Both the position numbers and the translations under genes were made by a program. Positions 32,298 through 41,176 of a stretch of DNA of 64,000 bases are shown piece after piece. Under the pieces are notes generated by a model, which worked only from the letters and a program-made list of their open reading frames with translations, did no database searches and was not told the DNA's origin. This DNA comes from JAJDXO01 sp965207535 (GTDB lineage: Bacteria; Pseudomonadota; Alphaproteobacteria; Rhodospirillales; UBA2165): contig CBDBMR010000006.1 of assembly GCA_965207535.1 (NCBI GenBank), positions 1 through 64,000 on the forward strand, written 5' to 3'. Within the stretch, counting starts at the first letter, position 1; every line of letters starts with the position of its first letter.

Positions 32298-34214
32298 TTA
32301 CCCGTTCTTCTTCTTTTTCTTGGACTTGCGGGAAGGCTTGACCGGCTCCTCGCCACCTTCATCGGCGTCTTCATCGGAGCCTTCGTTCGCGGCCGCGGCG
32401 CCCGCCGAAGCCGCGGCGGGAGCGGGTTTGATCTGACCGCCGCCGATGGGCACGCCCATGCGCCGCATGATCACGTACTGCTGCAGGACCGACAAAAGGT
32501 TGTTCCACGCCCAGTAGATCACCAGACCCGACGGGAACCGCGCCAGCATGATGGTGAAGATGAACGGCAGGAACATGAAGATCTTCTGCTGGGTCGGATC
32601 AGTTGGCGGCGGGTTCAGCTTCTGTTGGGCGTACATGGTGAGGCCCATAAGGATCGGCCAGACGCCGATGATCGCCCATTCCGGCGGCGTCCAGTCGATC
32701 AGGCCGAAGGCATTGACGAAGGTCAGGCGATCCATGTCCGAGAGATCGTCGATCCACAGGAAGAACGGTGCGTGCCGCATTTCGATGGTGACGAACAACA
32801 CCTTGTAGAGCGCGAAGAACACCGGAATTTGCGGCAGGATGGGCAAACAGCCGGAGGCCGGATTGGCCTTCTCCCGCTTATACAGCGCCATCACCTCCTG
32901 GTTCATGCGCATCTTGTCGTCGCCGAACCGCTCCCGGAGTTTCATCATTTCCGGCTGCAGGGCCTTCATCTTGCTCATCGCCTTGTAGGACTTGTTGGCG
33001 AGGGGGAAGAAGGCGAGCTTGATCAGTACCGTCAGCAGCAGGATCGAGACACCCATGTTGTCGATGACATGGTCGGTGAAAAACACCAGCGTGAAGAAAA
33101 TCGGCTTGGTCAGCAGCTCGAACCAGCCCCAATCGATGGCCAGGTCGAACCGCTCGATCCCGAGATCATCCCGGTATTCGAACATCAGCCGCGCTTCCTT
33201 CGCGCCGGCGAAGAATCGGCTGGTCGTGCCGGCGCTCGCTCCCGGCGCAATCGCCGATGCGTCATCCCGGAAATCGACCTGATAATTGTCGCCCGGCTGG
33301 TTCGGGTCTTCGAACATGCGGGCGGCGGCCGAGGTATCCTGATCGGGAATCAGCGCCGTCAGCCAGTACTTGTCGGTGATCCCCACCCATCCGCCGGTCG
33401 TGCTCTTCTTGACGATTTGGCGGTCGATGCGCTGCTCCTCGGCCGCATCCTGGAGGTCGTCGTAGTCGTACTCGTCCAGCACCCCGTCGAAGACGCCGAG
33501 AACGCCCTCGTGAAGGATGTAAAAATCGGTGATATCGGGCGTGCCGCTCCGGCGAATGCGCCCAAAGGGAAAGACCGTGATGGTCTGCTCGCCGGCATTT
33601 TGGACGTTCTGCTCGACGGAGAACATGTAATTCCGGTCCAGCGACAGCTTGAGGCTGAAGATGACGCCGGCCGGGTTGGTCCAGGTGAGCGTCACCGGTT
33701 GATCCGGGGTCAATGTCTGCCGGTCGGCGGTCCAAAGGGTTTGCTCATCGGGAACGTCGACGCCATTGGCCACCCAGCCGAAATCGGCGAAATAGGCGTC
33801 GGGCGTTCCAAAGGGCAGCAACAATCTGATATTGGCGCTCGCCGGATCCGTGGTTTCCCGGTAGTCCAGGAGCGTCAGATCGTCGAACAGGGCGCCGCGC
33901 AGCGAAATGGACCCGCTAAGCCTGTCCGATTGAATGGCAACCCGGGGCACGGCGTTCAACGCCCGTTGGGTGGCCGCCCGGGCAACCCGGCCCGGCGCAC
34001 CCCCCGGAACCGGCACGGCCTCGGCCTCTGACGGGACTGCTCCCGGCGCCGCGCTCTCGGCGGTCACCGGCGGCGCGGCCGGGTCGACGGTGTTTTGTGC
34101 CTGCTCCTGCCGGGGCTCCGGCGGCGGGCCAAACTCGCCGAGGTACCACTGGAAGCCCACCATGATCCCGACCGAAATGACGATCGCCAGGAGAAGATTC
34201 TTCTGGTCCATCAT
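32298..34214 (-). CDS. yidC: Membrane protein insertase YidC
   Basis: Inserts and folds inner-membrane proteins alone or with SecYEG. 638 residues: an N-terminal anchor (NLLLAIVISVGIMVGFQWYL), a large periplasmic beta-domain (about 80-370), then the conserved five-helix core with PILPQIPVFFALYKVLF and a long Lys/Glu-rich cytoplasmic tail ending KKKKK-N-G, which in alphaproteobacteria contacts ribosomes. The MMDQKN start was chosen because it precedes the anchor and overlaps the yidD stop by 4 bp; the longer frame upstream is a shadow of yidD. Confidence 0.96.
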   Translation of the reverse strand: MMDQKNLLLAIVISVGIMVGFQWYLGEFGPPPEPRQEQAQNTVDPAAPPVTAESAAPGAVPSEAEAVPVPGGAPGRVARAATQRALNAVPRVAIQSDRLSGSISLRGALFDDLTLLDYRETTDPASANIRLLLPFGTPDAYFADFGWVANGVDVPDEQTLWTADRQTLTPDQPVTLTWTNPAGVIFSLKLSLDRNYMFSVEQNVQNAGEQTITVFPFGRIRRSGTPDITDFYILHEGVLGVFDGVLDEYDYDDLQDAAEEQRIDRQIVKKSTTGGWVGITDKYWLTALIPDQDTSAAARMFEDPNQPGDNYQVDFRDDASAIAPGASAGTTSRFFAGAKEARLMFEYRDDLGIERFDLAIDWGWFELLTKPIFFTLVFFTDHVIDNMGVSILLLTVLIKLAFFPLANKSYKAMSKMKALQPEMMKLRERFGDDKMRMNQEVMALYKREKANPASGCLPILPQIPVFFALYKVLFVTIEMRHAPFFLWIDDLSDMDRLTFVNAFGLIDWTPPEWAIIGVWPILMGLTMYAQQKLNPPPTDPTQQKIFMFLPFIFTIMLARFPSGLVIYWAWNNLLSVLQQYVIMRRMGVPIGGGQIKPAPAAASAGAAAANEGSDEDADEGGEEPVKPSRKSKKKKKNG

Positions 34215-34471
34215 TGCGGGCGCGCCCCGGCGGCGCGATCGTGATCCCGTCCCGAGGGCACCGGATCGTATCCCGAGCCGCCCCACGGGTGGCATCGCCC
34301 GATGCGCTTGACGGCAAGCCATGAGCCGCGAACGGCGCCATGTGTTTCAATGGCCTCGACGGCGAACTGTGAACAGGACGGCGCGTACCGGCAGTTGGCG
34401 CCGAGGATCGGCGACACGAAAAGCTGATAACCCCGGATCAGGAGTTTCAAGACTGTGCGGATGGGTTTCAT
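34211..34471 (-). CDS. yidD: Membrane protein insertion efficiency factor YidD
   Basis: 86-residue amphipathic protein that aids YidC-dependent insertion. The family signature is intact: YQLFVSPILGANCRYAPSCS with three conserved cysteines nearby, and HPWGGSGYDPVP near the C-terminus. Its TGA overlaps the yidC ATG, and the rnpA stop lies 8 bp upstream. Confidence 0.95.
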   Translation of the reverse strand: MKPIRTVLKLLIRGYQLFVSPILGANCRYAPSCSQFAVEAIETHGAVRGSWLAVKRIGRCHPWGGSGYDPVPSGRDHDRAAGARPQ

Positions 34472-34479
34472 GCTGGTCC

Positions 34480-34890
34480 CTAGCCGGCCTGCCGAGTGGT
34501 ATCCCGATCTGGTGGTTTCGTCTCCCTCTCATCGGCCATTGCGCCGACTTTTTCAAGTGCCGTTTCCAAGTCCCCGACCAAATCCGGGAAACGGCGGTCG
34601 AGTGTCGCATTCCGCCCGATAATCACATAGTCACGATGCCGTGCAGCTTGACCCGGCATCACCTCGTCTGCGGCGGCCTTGAGCCGCCGGCGGGCGCGGT
34701 TTCGGGCCACCGCGTTGCCGACTTTCCGGCTGACCGTAAATCCAAGGCGCCGTTCCGCCAAATGGGTACTCTCGGCCTCCTCGTGAATCCGGCACTGAAG
34801 GATCAGGCCGGGGGTCACCCATTTCTTGCCCTCCCGGGCCGCACGAAGAAAATCCCCGCGGTTCCTTAAACGCACGAGGGGCGCACCCAC
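34480..34890 (-). CDS. rnpA: Ribonuclease P protein component
   Basis: Basic protein subunit of RNase P, which matures the 5' ends of tRNAs. 136 residues with the conserved LRNRGDFLRA N-terminus and the RNR motif in VGNAVARNRARRRLKAAADE. The GTG start is chosen to keep the family N-terminus; its ribosome site is weak, so a later GTG (five codons in) is possible. It is 18 bp downstream of rpmH. The C-terminal 25 residues are polar and non-conserved. Confidence 0.94.
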   Translation of the reverse strand: MGAPLVRLRNRGDFLRAAREGKKWVTPGLILQCRIHEEAESTHLAERRLGFTVSRKVGNAVARNRARRRLKAAADEVMPGQAARHRDYVIIGRNATLDRRFPDLVGDLETALEKVGAMADERETKPPDRDTTRQAG

Positions 34891-34908
34891 GGGATGTACC
34901 TTGTCCGT

Positions 34909-35043
34909 CTAGGCGGAGAGTTTCTTGCGGCCCTTGGCGCGCCGCGCCGCCAGAATCCGCCGGCCGCCAACGGTTGCCATGCGCGCGCGAAAGCCGTGCC
35001 GGCGCTTGCGCACGAGATTACTGGGCTGGAATGTCCGTTTCAC
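34909..35043 (-). CDS. rpmH: 50S ribosomal protein L34
   Basis: 44-residue ribosomal protein that was found by direct translation of the minus strand: it begins VKRTFQPSNLVRKRRHGF (GTG start) and ends in a run of basic residues, KGRKKLSA, exactly the L34 pattern. It heads the run rpmH-rnpA-yidD-yidC-engB-argB, downstream of a strong promoter at 35082-35110. Confidence 0.96.
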   Translation of the reverse strand: MKRTFQPSNLVRKRRHGFRARMATVGGRRILAARRAKGRKKLSA

Positions 35044-35081
35044 TGTCTGCTCCAAAAACGGCCTGAATTTGCAAGGCCCGG

Positions 35082-35110
35082 TGTATACGTTTTCGGCCCC
35101 GCCAAGTCAA
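35082..35110 (-). promoter_or_regulatory. Sigma-70-type promoter of the rpmH operon
   Basis: On the minus strand TTGACT (35105-35110) and TATACA (35082-35087) are separated by exactly 17 bp, 38 bp upstream of the rpmH GTG. This is the best promoter match seen in the window and fits a highly expressed ribosomal operon. Confidence 0.75.
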
Positions 35111-35196
35111 CGATGCCGGGAGGCCCAAGTCACGGAATGGTGACTGGAATAGAGGCCTCGGCGGCCCTATCTACCGGAGTGCAGCCAGCGTCGGCT

Positions 35197-35236
35197 TGTG
35201 AGATTCGTCACACTTTGGCCTGTGACATTTGTCACA
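35197..35236. promoter_or_regulatory. Two perfect CRP-type operator palindromes
   Basis: TGTGA-N6-TCACA occurs twice, at 35197-35212 and 35221-35236, with centres 24 bp apart. Both copies are perfect palindromes of the CRP/FNR-superfamily consensus. They lie 41-80 bp before the TVP38-family gene and about 85 bp beyond the rpmH -35 box, so control of the TVP38/flavoprotein operon is more likely. Confidence 0.7.
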
Positions 35237-35276
35237 AGGGACAAAGACACCTGAGGCACGAGGATCGCCGCCGATC

Positions 35277-36023
35277 ATGAACGACGAAAACCAGGAAACT
35301 AATGCCAAGCAAGGCGGCCTGCCGGTCAAGCGGCTGGCGCCGATCGTCTTGCTCGTGATCGGGCTCGGCGCGGCATTTTTGTTTGACCTCCACCACTTCT
35401 TCTCGTTCGAAATGCTGAAGGAAAACCGCGAGTCACTTCTGTCGTGGGCGCAAAACAACCATATCCTCAGCGCCGCGGTGTTCATTGCGGCTTATGCGGC
35501 TGCCATCGCCATCAGCCTTCCCGGCGCCGTTTGGTTCACGATCTTGGGCGGGTTCATGTTCGGCACCCTGGAAGGCGGAATCCTCGTGGTCTTCGCCGCG
35601 ACCCTGGGCGCCACGGTGATTTTTCTTGCCGCGCGATATGCGTTTGCCGATTTCTTCTACGAGAAAGCGGGCCCGGCCATTCGCCGTATGGAAGACGGTT
35701 TCCGGGCCAATGCGGTCAGCTACATGCTGGTGCTTCGGCTGGTGCCGCTTTTTCCGTTTTGGCTGGTCAATCTGGTCCCGGCGTTCCTGGGCGTTTCCAC
35801 CCGCACCTACGTCATAAGCACGCTGGTCGGCATCATGCCGGGTACGTTCGTCTACGCCAGTCTCGGCAACGGGATCGGACATTTGATAGATGTCGGCCAG
35901 GCGCCGGATCTGTCGATTATATTCGCGCCCGAAGTGCTCGGACCTCTGATCGGTCTGGCGGCGTTGTCGCTGGTGCCGGTGATTTACAAGCGCTTCAAGG
36001 CCCGGGGGCGGGTCGCCGGCTAG
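35277..36023 (+). CDS. TVP38/TMEM64 (DedA-like) family membrane protein
   Basis: 248 residues with about six hydrophobic spans. The VTT/SNARE-associated motif is visible as ISLPGAVWFTILGGFMFGTL, AATLGATVIFLAARYAFADFF and LRLVPLFPFWLVNLVPAFLGV. The family is implicated in lipid handling or unknown transport across the inner membrane. The start chosen (MNDENQETNAKQ) gives a short polar N-terminus before the first helix. It is 33 bp from the FAD oxidoreductase, with which this family is often paired. The two CRP-type sites lie in its promoter region. Confidence 0.85.
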   Translation: MNDENQETNAKQGGLPVKRLAPIVLLVIGLGAAFLFDLHHFFSFEMLKENRESLLSWAQNNHILSAAVFIAAYAAAIAISLPGAVWFTILGGFMFGTLEGGILVVFAATLGATVIFLAARYAFADFFYEKAGPAIRRMEDGFRANAVSYMLVLRLVPLFPFWLVNLVPAFLGVSTRTYVISTLVGIMPGTFVYASLGNGIGHLIDVGQAPDLSIIFAPEVLGPLIGLAALSLVPVIYKRFKARGRVAG

Positions 36024-36056
36024 ACGCGGCCCGCCGTTTCGTTTCAGGATCACCCC

Positions 36057-37481
36057 ATGACCGACATCATCAACACCGATATCTGCGTCATTGGCGCCGG
36101 CTCCGGCGGCCTGACCGTCGCCTATGTGGCCGCCAACCTCGGCCTCCCGACGGTCTTGCTCGAGCGGGACAAAATGGGCGGCGATTGCCTCAACTACGGT
36201 TGCGTGCCGTCGAAAGCATTGTTGGCGGCGGGCCATGCCGCCGCGGCGGTGCGGGGCGGGCAACCCTTCGGCGTCAGCGGGGCGGCCGCTGAAATCAACG
36301 GCGCCGGCGTCTACGATCATGTTCGTCACGCGATTGATACCATCGCGCCCAACGACTCGGTGGAGCGGTATGAAGGCTTCGGGGTCAACGTCATCCAGGC
36401 CGAGGGCAGGTTCACCGGCCCCCGGGAGGTGACGGCGGGCGACCGGAGAATCCGGGCCAGGCGTTTCGTTATCGCAACCGGTTCCGGGCCCATGGTGCCG
36501 CCGATCCCCGGGTTGGATCGGACACCCTTCCACACCAACGAAACCATATTCGGCCTTGACGCCGTACCGGATCGCTTGATCATCGTCGGCGCGGGACCCA
36601 TTGGAATCGAAATGGCCCAGGCCCACCGGCAGCTCGGCGCCAAGGTCACCGTCCTGGAAATGGCCGCCATGCTGCCCAACGACGATCCGGAGCTGGTCGA
36701 GGTGGTCCGCCAACGCCTGAAATCCGAAGGCGTCGAGCTCCTCGAGGGCGTTCGCGTGGCCGGTGCGGCCAGGGACGGAGACGACATCGCGGTGGATGTC
36801 GAAGGGGCGCCCCGGTCCCGTATAACGGGCTCTCATCTACTCGTAGCCGCCGGCCGGCGACCCCATCTGGACGGCCTTGATTTGGCGGCCGCCGGGATCG
36901 AATATGACAGGTCCGGCATCAAGGTGGATGCCCGGATGCGGACCACCAACAAAAAGGTGTTCGCAATCGGTGACGTTGCGGGCGGTCTGCAATTCACCCA
37001 CGTCGCCTCCTATCACGCAGGCATCGTCATCAAGAACGCGCTGTTTCGAATCCCCGCCAAACAGGACATGTCCGCGATCCCCAAGGTGACCTATACCTCG
37101 CCGGAACTGGCCCAGGTGGGTCTCACGGAAGCGGCGGCGCGGGAAATACACGGGGATCGGATGCGCGTGACCTCCTGGCCGTTTGCCGAAAACGACCGGG
37201 CGATCGCCGAGCGTGCGACCGAAGGCTTGGTCAAAATCGTCATCGGCCCCAAGGGCCGGGTCTTGGGCGCCGGTATCGTTGGCGCGCACGCGGGGGAGTT
37301 GATCCAGGTGTGGACCCTGGCGGTCCAGAAAAGGATGAAGATCGGCGCCATCGCCAACATGGTGGCGCCCTATCCGACCCTCGGAGAAGCCGGCAAACGG
37401 GCGGCCGGCCAGTACTTCACACCCTCCCTGTTCGGCGACCGGACCCGAAAAATCGTGAGATTGCTCACGAAATTCGGCTGA
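36057..37481 (+). CDS. MerA-like pyridine nucleotide-disulfide oxidoreductase
   Basis: 474-residue FAD flavoprotein: N-terminal FAD motif CVIGAGSGGLTVAYVAANLG, redox-active disulfide C44/C49 in GGDCLNYGCVPSK, the NAD(P) motif IIVGAGPIGIEMAQ and a dimerisation domain. The usual catalytic His of lipoamide dehydrogenase is Tyr here (APYPTLGE), as in mercuric reductase. It lacks both the N-terminal heavy-metal domain and the C-terminal Cys pair of MerA, so mercury reduction is not supported. It follows the TVP38 gene in one operon; the electron acceptor is unknown. Confidence 0.88.
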   Translation: MTDIINTDICVIGAGSGGLTVAYVAANLGLPTVLLERDKMGGDCLNYGCVPSKALLAAGHAAAAVRGGQPFGVSGAAAEINGAGVYDHVRHAIDTIAPNDSVERYEGFGVNVIQAEGRFTGPREVTAGDRRIRARRFVIATGSGPMVPPIPGLDRTPFHTNETIFGLDAVPDRLIIVGAGPIGIEMAQAHRQLGAKVTVLEMAAMLPNDDPELVEVVRQRLKSEGVELLEGVRVAGAARDGDDIAVDVEGAPRSRITGSHLLVAAGRRPHLDGLDLAAAGIEYDRSGIKVDARMRTTNKKVFAIGDVAGGLQFTHVASYHAGIVIKNALFRIPAKQDMSAIPKVTYTSPELAQVGLTEAAAREIHGDRMRVTSWPFAENDRAIAERATEGLVKIVIGPKGRVLGAGIVGAHAGELIQVWTLAVQKRMKIGAIANMVAPYPTLGEAGKRAAGQYFTPSLFGDRTRKIVRLLTKFG

Positions 37482-37549
37482 CGGCAGACCATCTTTTCGT
37501 AGCGTGGAACCCATCCCACCGGCGGCCAAATGTGGTACATTGGGCGGCC

Positions 37550-38992
37550 ATGGCTGGACAGCAAAGAACTCCGGCACCGTTCACGCATTCGCTGTCGGCG
37601 CGGCTGCTGGTTCTGACAATCTTCTTCGTGATGATCAGCGAGGTGCTGATCTACGCGCCGTCGGTTGCGCGATTTCGGCAGAGTTTCCTCGAGGAGCGCA
37701 TTGCGGCCGCCCACCTGGCGACCCTGGCCCTGGAGGCCATGCCCAACCACGCGGTTAGTCCGGACCTCCAGCAACGCCTGCTGGAACGGTCCGAGACCTA
37801 TCACGTGGTGCTGCGCACGCCGAAGCGGCATATGTTTGCGCTTGGCGCGCCGGAGTTGCCGTCCATTGACGCGACATATGATTTGCGTGATCCGGTATTT
37901 TTCGGCTGGCTCGCGGACGCCCTGGTGGCGTTGGCGCAGACGGAAAACCGGGTGCTGCGGGTCATCGCGCCGTCCCCTAAAGACCCTGGGACGGTCGTCG
38001 AAATTCTCATGGATGAAGCGCCGATGCGTCAGGCCATGTATGATTTTTCCGTCCGCATCCTGGCCTTGTCCCTGATCATATCCGCGATCACCGCCTCGCT
38101 GGTATTTCTGGCCCTCCGCTGGCTGATGGTGCGGCCCATGGAACGCATCACCGAGAGCATGATGAAATTCCGGGCCGATCCGGAAAATGCGGAAGCAAGC
38201 CTGCCGCCCGGCGATCGGGTGGATGAAATCGGCGTCGCTCAACGGGAGCTCGGCGTGATGCAGCAGGAGGTGCGCCAAGCGCTCCGGCAGCGCCGGCGCT
38301 TGGCGGCCTTGGGCTCGGCCGTGGCCAAGATCAACCACGATCTTCGAAACTCCCTTGCCACCGCGGTGCTGGTGTCCGATCGGTTGGCCGACAGCGATGA
38401 TCCCGAGGTCCGCCGCTTGGTGCCGCGCCTGTTCGAGGCCATCGACCGGGCGGTGGAACTTTGCTCCCAGACTCTGAGCTTTGCGCGCGAGGGCGCGCCC
38501 AAGATGGAGACCACCCGGTTCGCCCTCGCCGATCTGGTGGAGGAGGTGGGCGAGGGGATTCGCAACTCCGAGCTTGGTGTGGACGGTCTTGTCTGGCGTA
38601 ACGAGGTTTCGCCGAATATTCAGGTGGATGCCGACCGTGACCAGATTTTCCGGGCTCTCACCAACGTCGGCCGCAACGCATTTCAGGCGGGTGCCGAATC
38701 GGTCGTCGCCCGAGCCGAGTCCCGGTTTGGCTTCATCTGCCTGAGTTTCACGGACGATGGTCCGGGTATCCCGCAACAGGCGCGGGAGAACCTGTTCGCG
38801 CCTTTTGCCGGTTCGACCAAGAAGGACGGAACCGGTCTCGGGCTGGTGATCGTGCGCGATATCCTGCGCGCCCACGGGGGTGATGTGACGCTGGGGAGCA
38901 CCGACGAAGAAGGCACGACATTCCTGTTGCAACTTCCGGCGCGGATCGAAGAAGAAGAAGGGGAGGAAAAGAGTCTCGTCGGGAACCGCTAG
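37550..38992 (+). CDS. Sensor histidine kinase
   Basis: 480 residues. TM1 (about 17-36) and TM2 (about 169-193) flank a periplasmic sensor domain of roughly 130 residues. A HAMP-like segment follows, then the H-box KINHDLRNSLATAVL with H263, and an ATPase domain with NVGRNAFQAGA (N box), DDGPGIP (G1) and GTGLGLVIV (G2). No response regulator gene adjoins it, so it is an orphan kinase. The ATG after GGGCGGCC starts a plausible protein; an open frame 80 codons longer is a shadow of the flavoprotein gene. Signal and partner unknown. Confidence 0.88.
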   Translation: MAGQQRTPAPFTHSLSARLLVLTIFFVMISEVLIYAPSVARFRQSFLEERIAAAHLATLALEAMPNHAVSPDLQQRLLERSETYHVVLRTPKRHMFALGAPELPSIDATYDLRDPVFFGWLADALVALAQTENRVLRVIAPSPKDPGTVVEILMDEAPMRQAMYDFSVRILALSLIISAITASLVFLALRWLMVRPMERITESMMKFRADPENAEASLPPGDRVDEIGVAQRELGVMQQEVRQALRQRRRLAALGSAVAKINHDLRNSLATAVLVSDRLADSDDPEVRRLVPRLFEAIDRAVELCSQTLSFAREGAPKMETTRFALADLVEEVGEGIRNSELGVDGLVWRNEVSPNIQVDADRDQIFRALTNVGRNAFQAGAESVVARAESRFGFICLSFTDDGPGIPQQARENLFAPFAGSTKKDGTGLGLVIVRDILRAHGGDVTLGSTDEEGTTFLLQLPARIEEEEGEEKSLVGNR

Positions 38993-39065
38993 CCTCCCGG
39001 TCCCATGGTCGGCAGGTGATCAGCGCGCGGGGTGAAAGCGCCTTTGCCTCGGCGTCCATTGTCGG

Positions 39066-40997
39066 TTAGTCGCCGATCGCGACGCCTTTGCGGCGGGGGT
39101 CCGCGCCCCCGAGGAGGCCGTTTTCGGTGATCTGAATGGCGTGAAGCCCGCTCGCCATGTCGCGGACCCGGACTTTGTGCCCCAACCCTTCCAGAACGGG
39201 CTGAAGAGCCGCCACCGGCGTATCCGCCTCCAGGTCGGTCGGGCCATTTCGATTAACGTAGTGGGGGGCATCGATTGCCGCCTGGGGATCCAGTTTCCAA
39301 TCCAGTACCCCGATGATGGTCTTGGCGACATATCCGATAATACTGCCGCCCCCGGGCGTCCCGACCGCCAGGACAGGCTTGCCGCCGGCATCGAGCACCA
39401 GCGTCGGGCTCATGGACGACCTCGGCCGCTTGTTCGCGGCGGCTGCGTTGGCAATCGGACGGCCATTGCGCATCGGGCTGAAACTGAAATCCGTGAGTTG
39501 GTTGTTGAGCAGGAAGCCCCGGACCATCAACCGCGATCCAAACGGGTTCTTGATCGAAGATGACAGCGAAACCACATTGCCGTCGCCGTCCACGATGCTG
39601 AAATGCGTCGTGGACAGGCCGTGTTCGTCAGGTGACGGCGCATAGCGCAGTTTCGCCTGCCCGGCGAAGTCGCCGGGTTCGGCTTTTTCCATCGCCGTCG
39701 AGCGGCTGATCAATTTGGCCCGAATCGCCAAGTAGCCGGGGTCGATCATCCGTCCGACCGGAACGCGCACCGCGTCCGGATCGGCGAGGTATTGCCCCCG
39801 GTCGGCGAAGGCCAGCCGGCTCGCCTCGGCGATGAGATGGACGGCCTCGGCTGATCCCGGCTTCATGGCGGCCAGGTCGAATTCCTGCAAGGTGCCTAGT
39901 ATCTGCAGGGTCGTTACACCGCCTGATGTCGGGGGCGCCGCGCCGCAGACCACCCATTGACGGTAGAGAGAGCAGACCGGTTCGCGCTTTTTGGCCCGGT
40001 AGGTTTGAAGATCGTTTGCGGTGATCCTCCCGGGATTGGGCGAGGCGCCCCGTGCCGCGGCGACAATATCCTCGGCGATGGGGCCGATGTAGAACGCGTC
40101 CGGTCCAAAGTCCGCGATCACCTTGAACGTCGACGCCAAGGGCCGATTAATCAGGCGGGTGCCGGCGGATTTCGCTTCTCCGGCGGCGTCAAGGAAGTAA
40201 CTTCTCGTGGTGTCGAATTTCTTCAGATGTGGATCACGGGACACCAGGCCATGCAGACGGGGCGATATCTCAAATCCCTCTTCAGCCAGTTCGATGGCCG
40301 AATCGAACAGACGCCGCCACGGCAGCTTGCCGTGATCCTTGTGTGCGACTTCAAGCATCCGGAGCAGTCCCGGGACGCCGACTGACAGGCCGCCGGGAAC
40401 CGCGTCATGAAATTTGCGCGGGCTGCCGTCGGAATCGAGAAACATGTCGGGGGTTGCCGCCGCCGGGGCCGTTTCCCGCCCGTCATAGGCTTCAATGGAT
40501 TGAGACTTGGCCGCGTAGTGAACCAGAAAACCGCCGCCGCCAATGCCGGAAGACTGAGGCTCCACCACATTGAGCACCATCTGAACGGCGATCGCCGCAT
40601 CGATTGCCGAGCCCCCCGCCCGCAATATCTCCAGACCGGCCTGGGCCGCCAACGGATTTTCCGCCGCCACCATATGCTTGGCCGCTCGGGCGGCGGGGCG
40701 CGGGGCGGGTTTCGCCGCCGCGACAGCCGCGGGAGCCGGAGAGGGTGTCGCAGCTTCGGGTGCGGCGGGTGCCTCTGTGGCGGGAGGCGGGGCGGGTTCC
40801 GCCGCCACGGCAGCCGCGGGAGCCGGAGAGGGTGTTGCTGCAGCTTCGGATGCGGCGGGTGCCTCTGTGGCGGTCTGTGGGGCGGTCTGTGGCGCGGTCT
40901 CGGCCTCAGGCGGCGGTGTGGCGACGCAGCCTGCCAAGGCCAAGCCAAATCCGAACAGCACCAGTCTGCGCCGGGCGGCGCCCGTCAATCGTCGCAT
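39066..40997 (-). CDS. ggt: Gamma-glutamyltransferase, lipoprotein type
   Basis: Cleaves gamma-glutamyl bonds, for example of glutathione, in the periplasm after self-processing. 643 residues. A lipoprotein signal ends in LAGC with C24 as the lipidation site, followed by an 80-residue Ala/Pro-rich linker containing two tandem repeats of about 30 residues. The catalytic unit starts at about 107 (HMVAAENPLAAQAGLEIL). The autoprocessing Thr is in HGLSTTHFSIVDGDGN, and the oxyanion glycines are in GTPGGGSIIGYV. The start after the upstream ATG was moved 27 codons in, to the one giving the signal peptide. Tethering by a flexible linker is unusual. Confidence 0.9.
   Translation of the reverse strand: MRRLTGAARRRLVLFGFGLALAGCVATPPPEAETAPQTAPQTATEAPAASEAAATPSPAPAAAVAAEPAPPPATEAPAAPEAATPSPAPAAVAAAKPAPRPAARAAKHMVAAENPLAAQAGLEILRAGGSAIDAAIAVQMVLNVVEPQSSGIGGGGFLVHYAAKSQSIEAYDGRETAPAAATPDMFLDSDGSPRKFHDAVPGGLSVGVPGLLRMLEVAHKDHGKLPWRRLFDSAIELAEEGFEISPRLHGLVSRDPHLKKFDTTRSYFLDAAGEAKSAGTRLINRPLASTFKVIADFGPDAFYIGPIAEDIVAAARGASPNPGRITANDLQTYRAKKREPVCSLYRQWVVCGAAPPTSGGVTTLQILGTLQEFDLAAMKPGSAEAVHLIAEASRLAFADRGQYLADPDAVRVPVGRMIDPGYLAIRAKLISRSTAMEKAEPGDFAGQAKLRYAPSPDEHGLSTTHFSIVDGDGNVVSLSSSIKNPFGSRLMVRGFLLNNQLTDFSFSPMRNGRPIANAAAANKRPRSSMSPTLVLDAGGKPVLAVGTPGGGSIIGYVAKTIIGVLDWKLDPQAAIDAPHYVNRNGPTDLEADTPVAALQPVLEGLGHKVRVRDMASGLHAIQITENGLLGGADPRRKGVAIGD
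40692..40868. repeat. Tandem repeat encoding the Ala/Pro linker of Ggt
   Basis: Two direct copies, 40779-40868 (90 bp) and 40692-40778 (87 bp), encode TEAPAASEAAATPSPAP... and TEAPAAPEAATPSPAP... They differ by one codon in length and a few substitutions. It is likely prone to expansion and contraction. Confidence 0.8.
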
Positions 40998-41176
40998 GTT
41001 CAAATTTCTCCCGCCGGAAAATACCCGAATTCCCGCCCGCCGGACAATACCCGAGAGCACCGGATTCGCAATGCGCACAGCCCCGGGATCGCGGGGGAAT
41101 CGCTAGACCGTGACGTGGCCCACCCGGTGTGGTAAAAAATCATTTCTTTGCAGTGCAAAAACTCTGGAGGACGAGG

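Noticed and set aside
32625..34031. Long plus-strand ORF of 468 codons opposite yidC, and similar long antisense ORFs at 28624-30273, 35433-36836, 37370-38932, 49791-51566 and 55937-57355
   Set aside because: Each lies fully opposite clearly conserved genes, has Arg/Gly/Pro/His-rich composition and no recognisable domain. Long antisense frames are expected in high-GC DNA.
36057..37481. Mercuric reductase (merA)
   Set aside because: No N-terminal heavy-metal domain, no C-terminal Cys pair and no mer genes around it.
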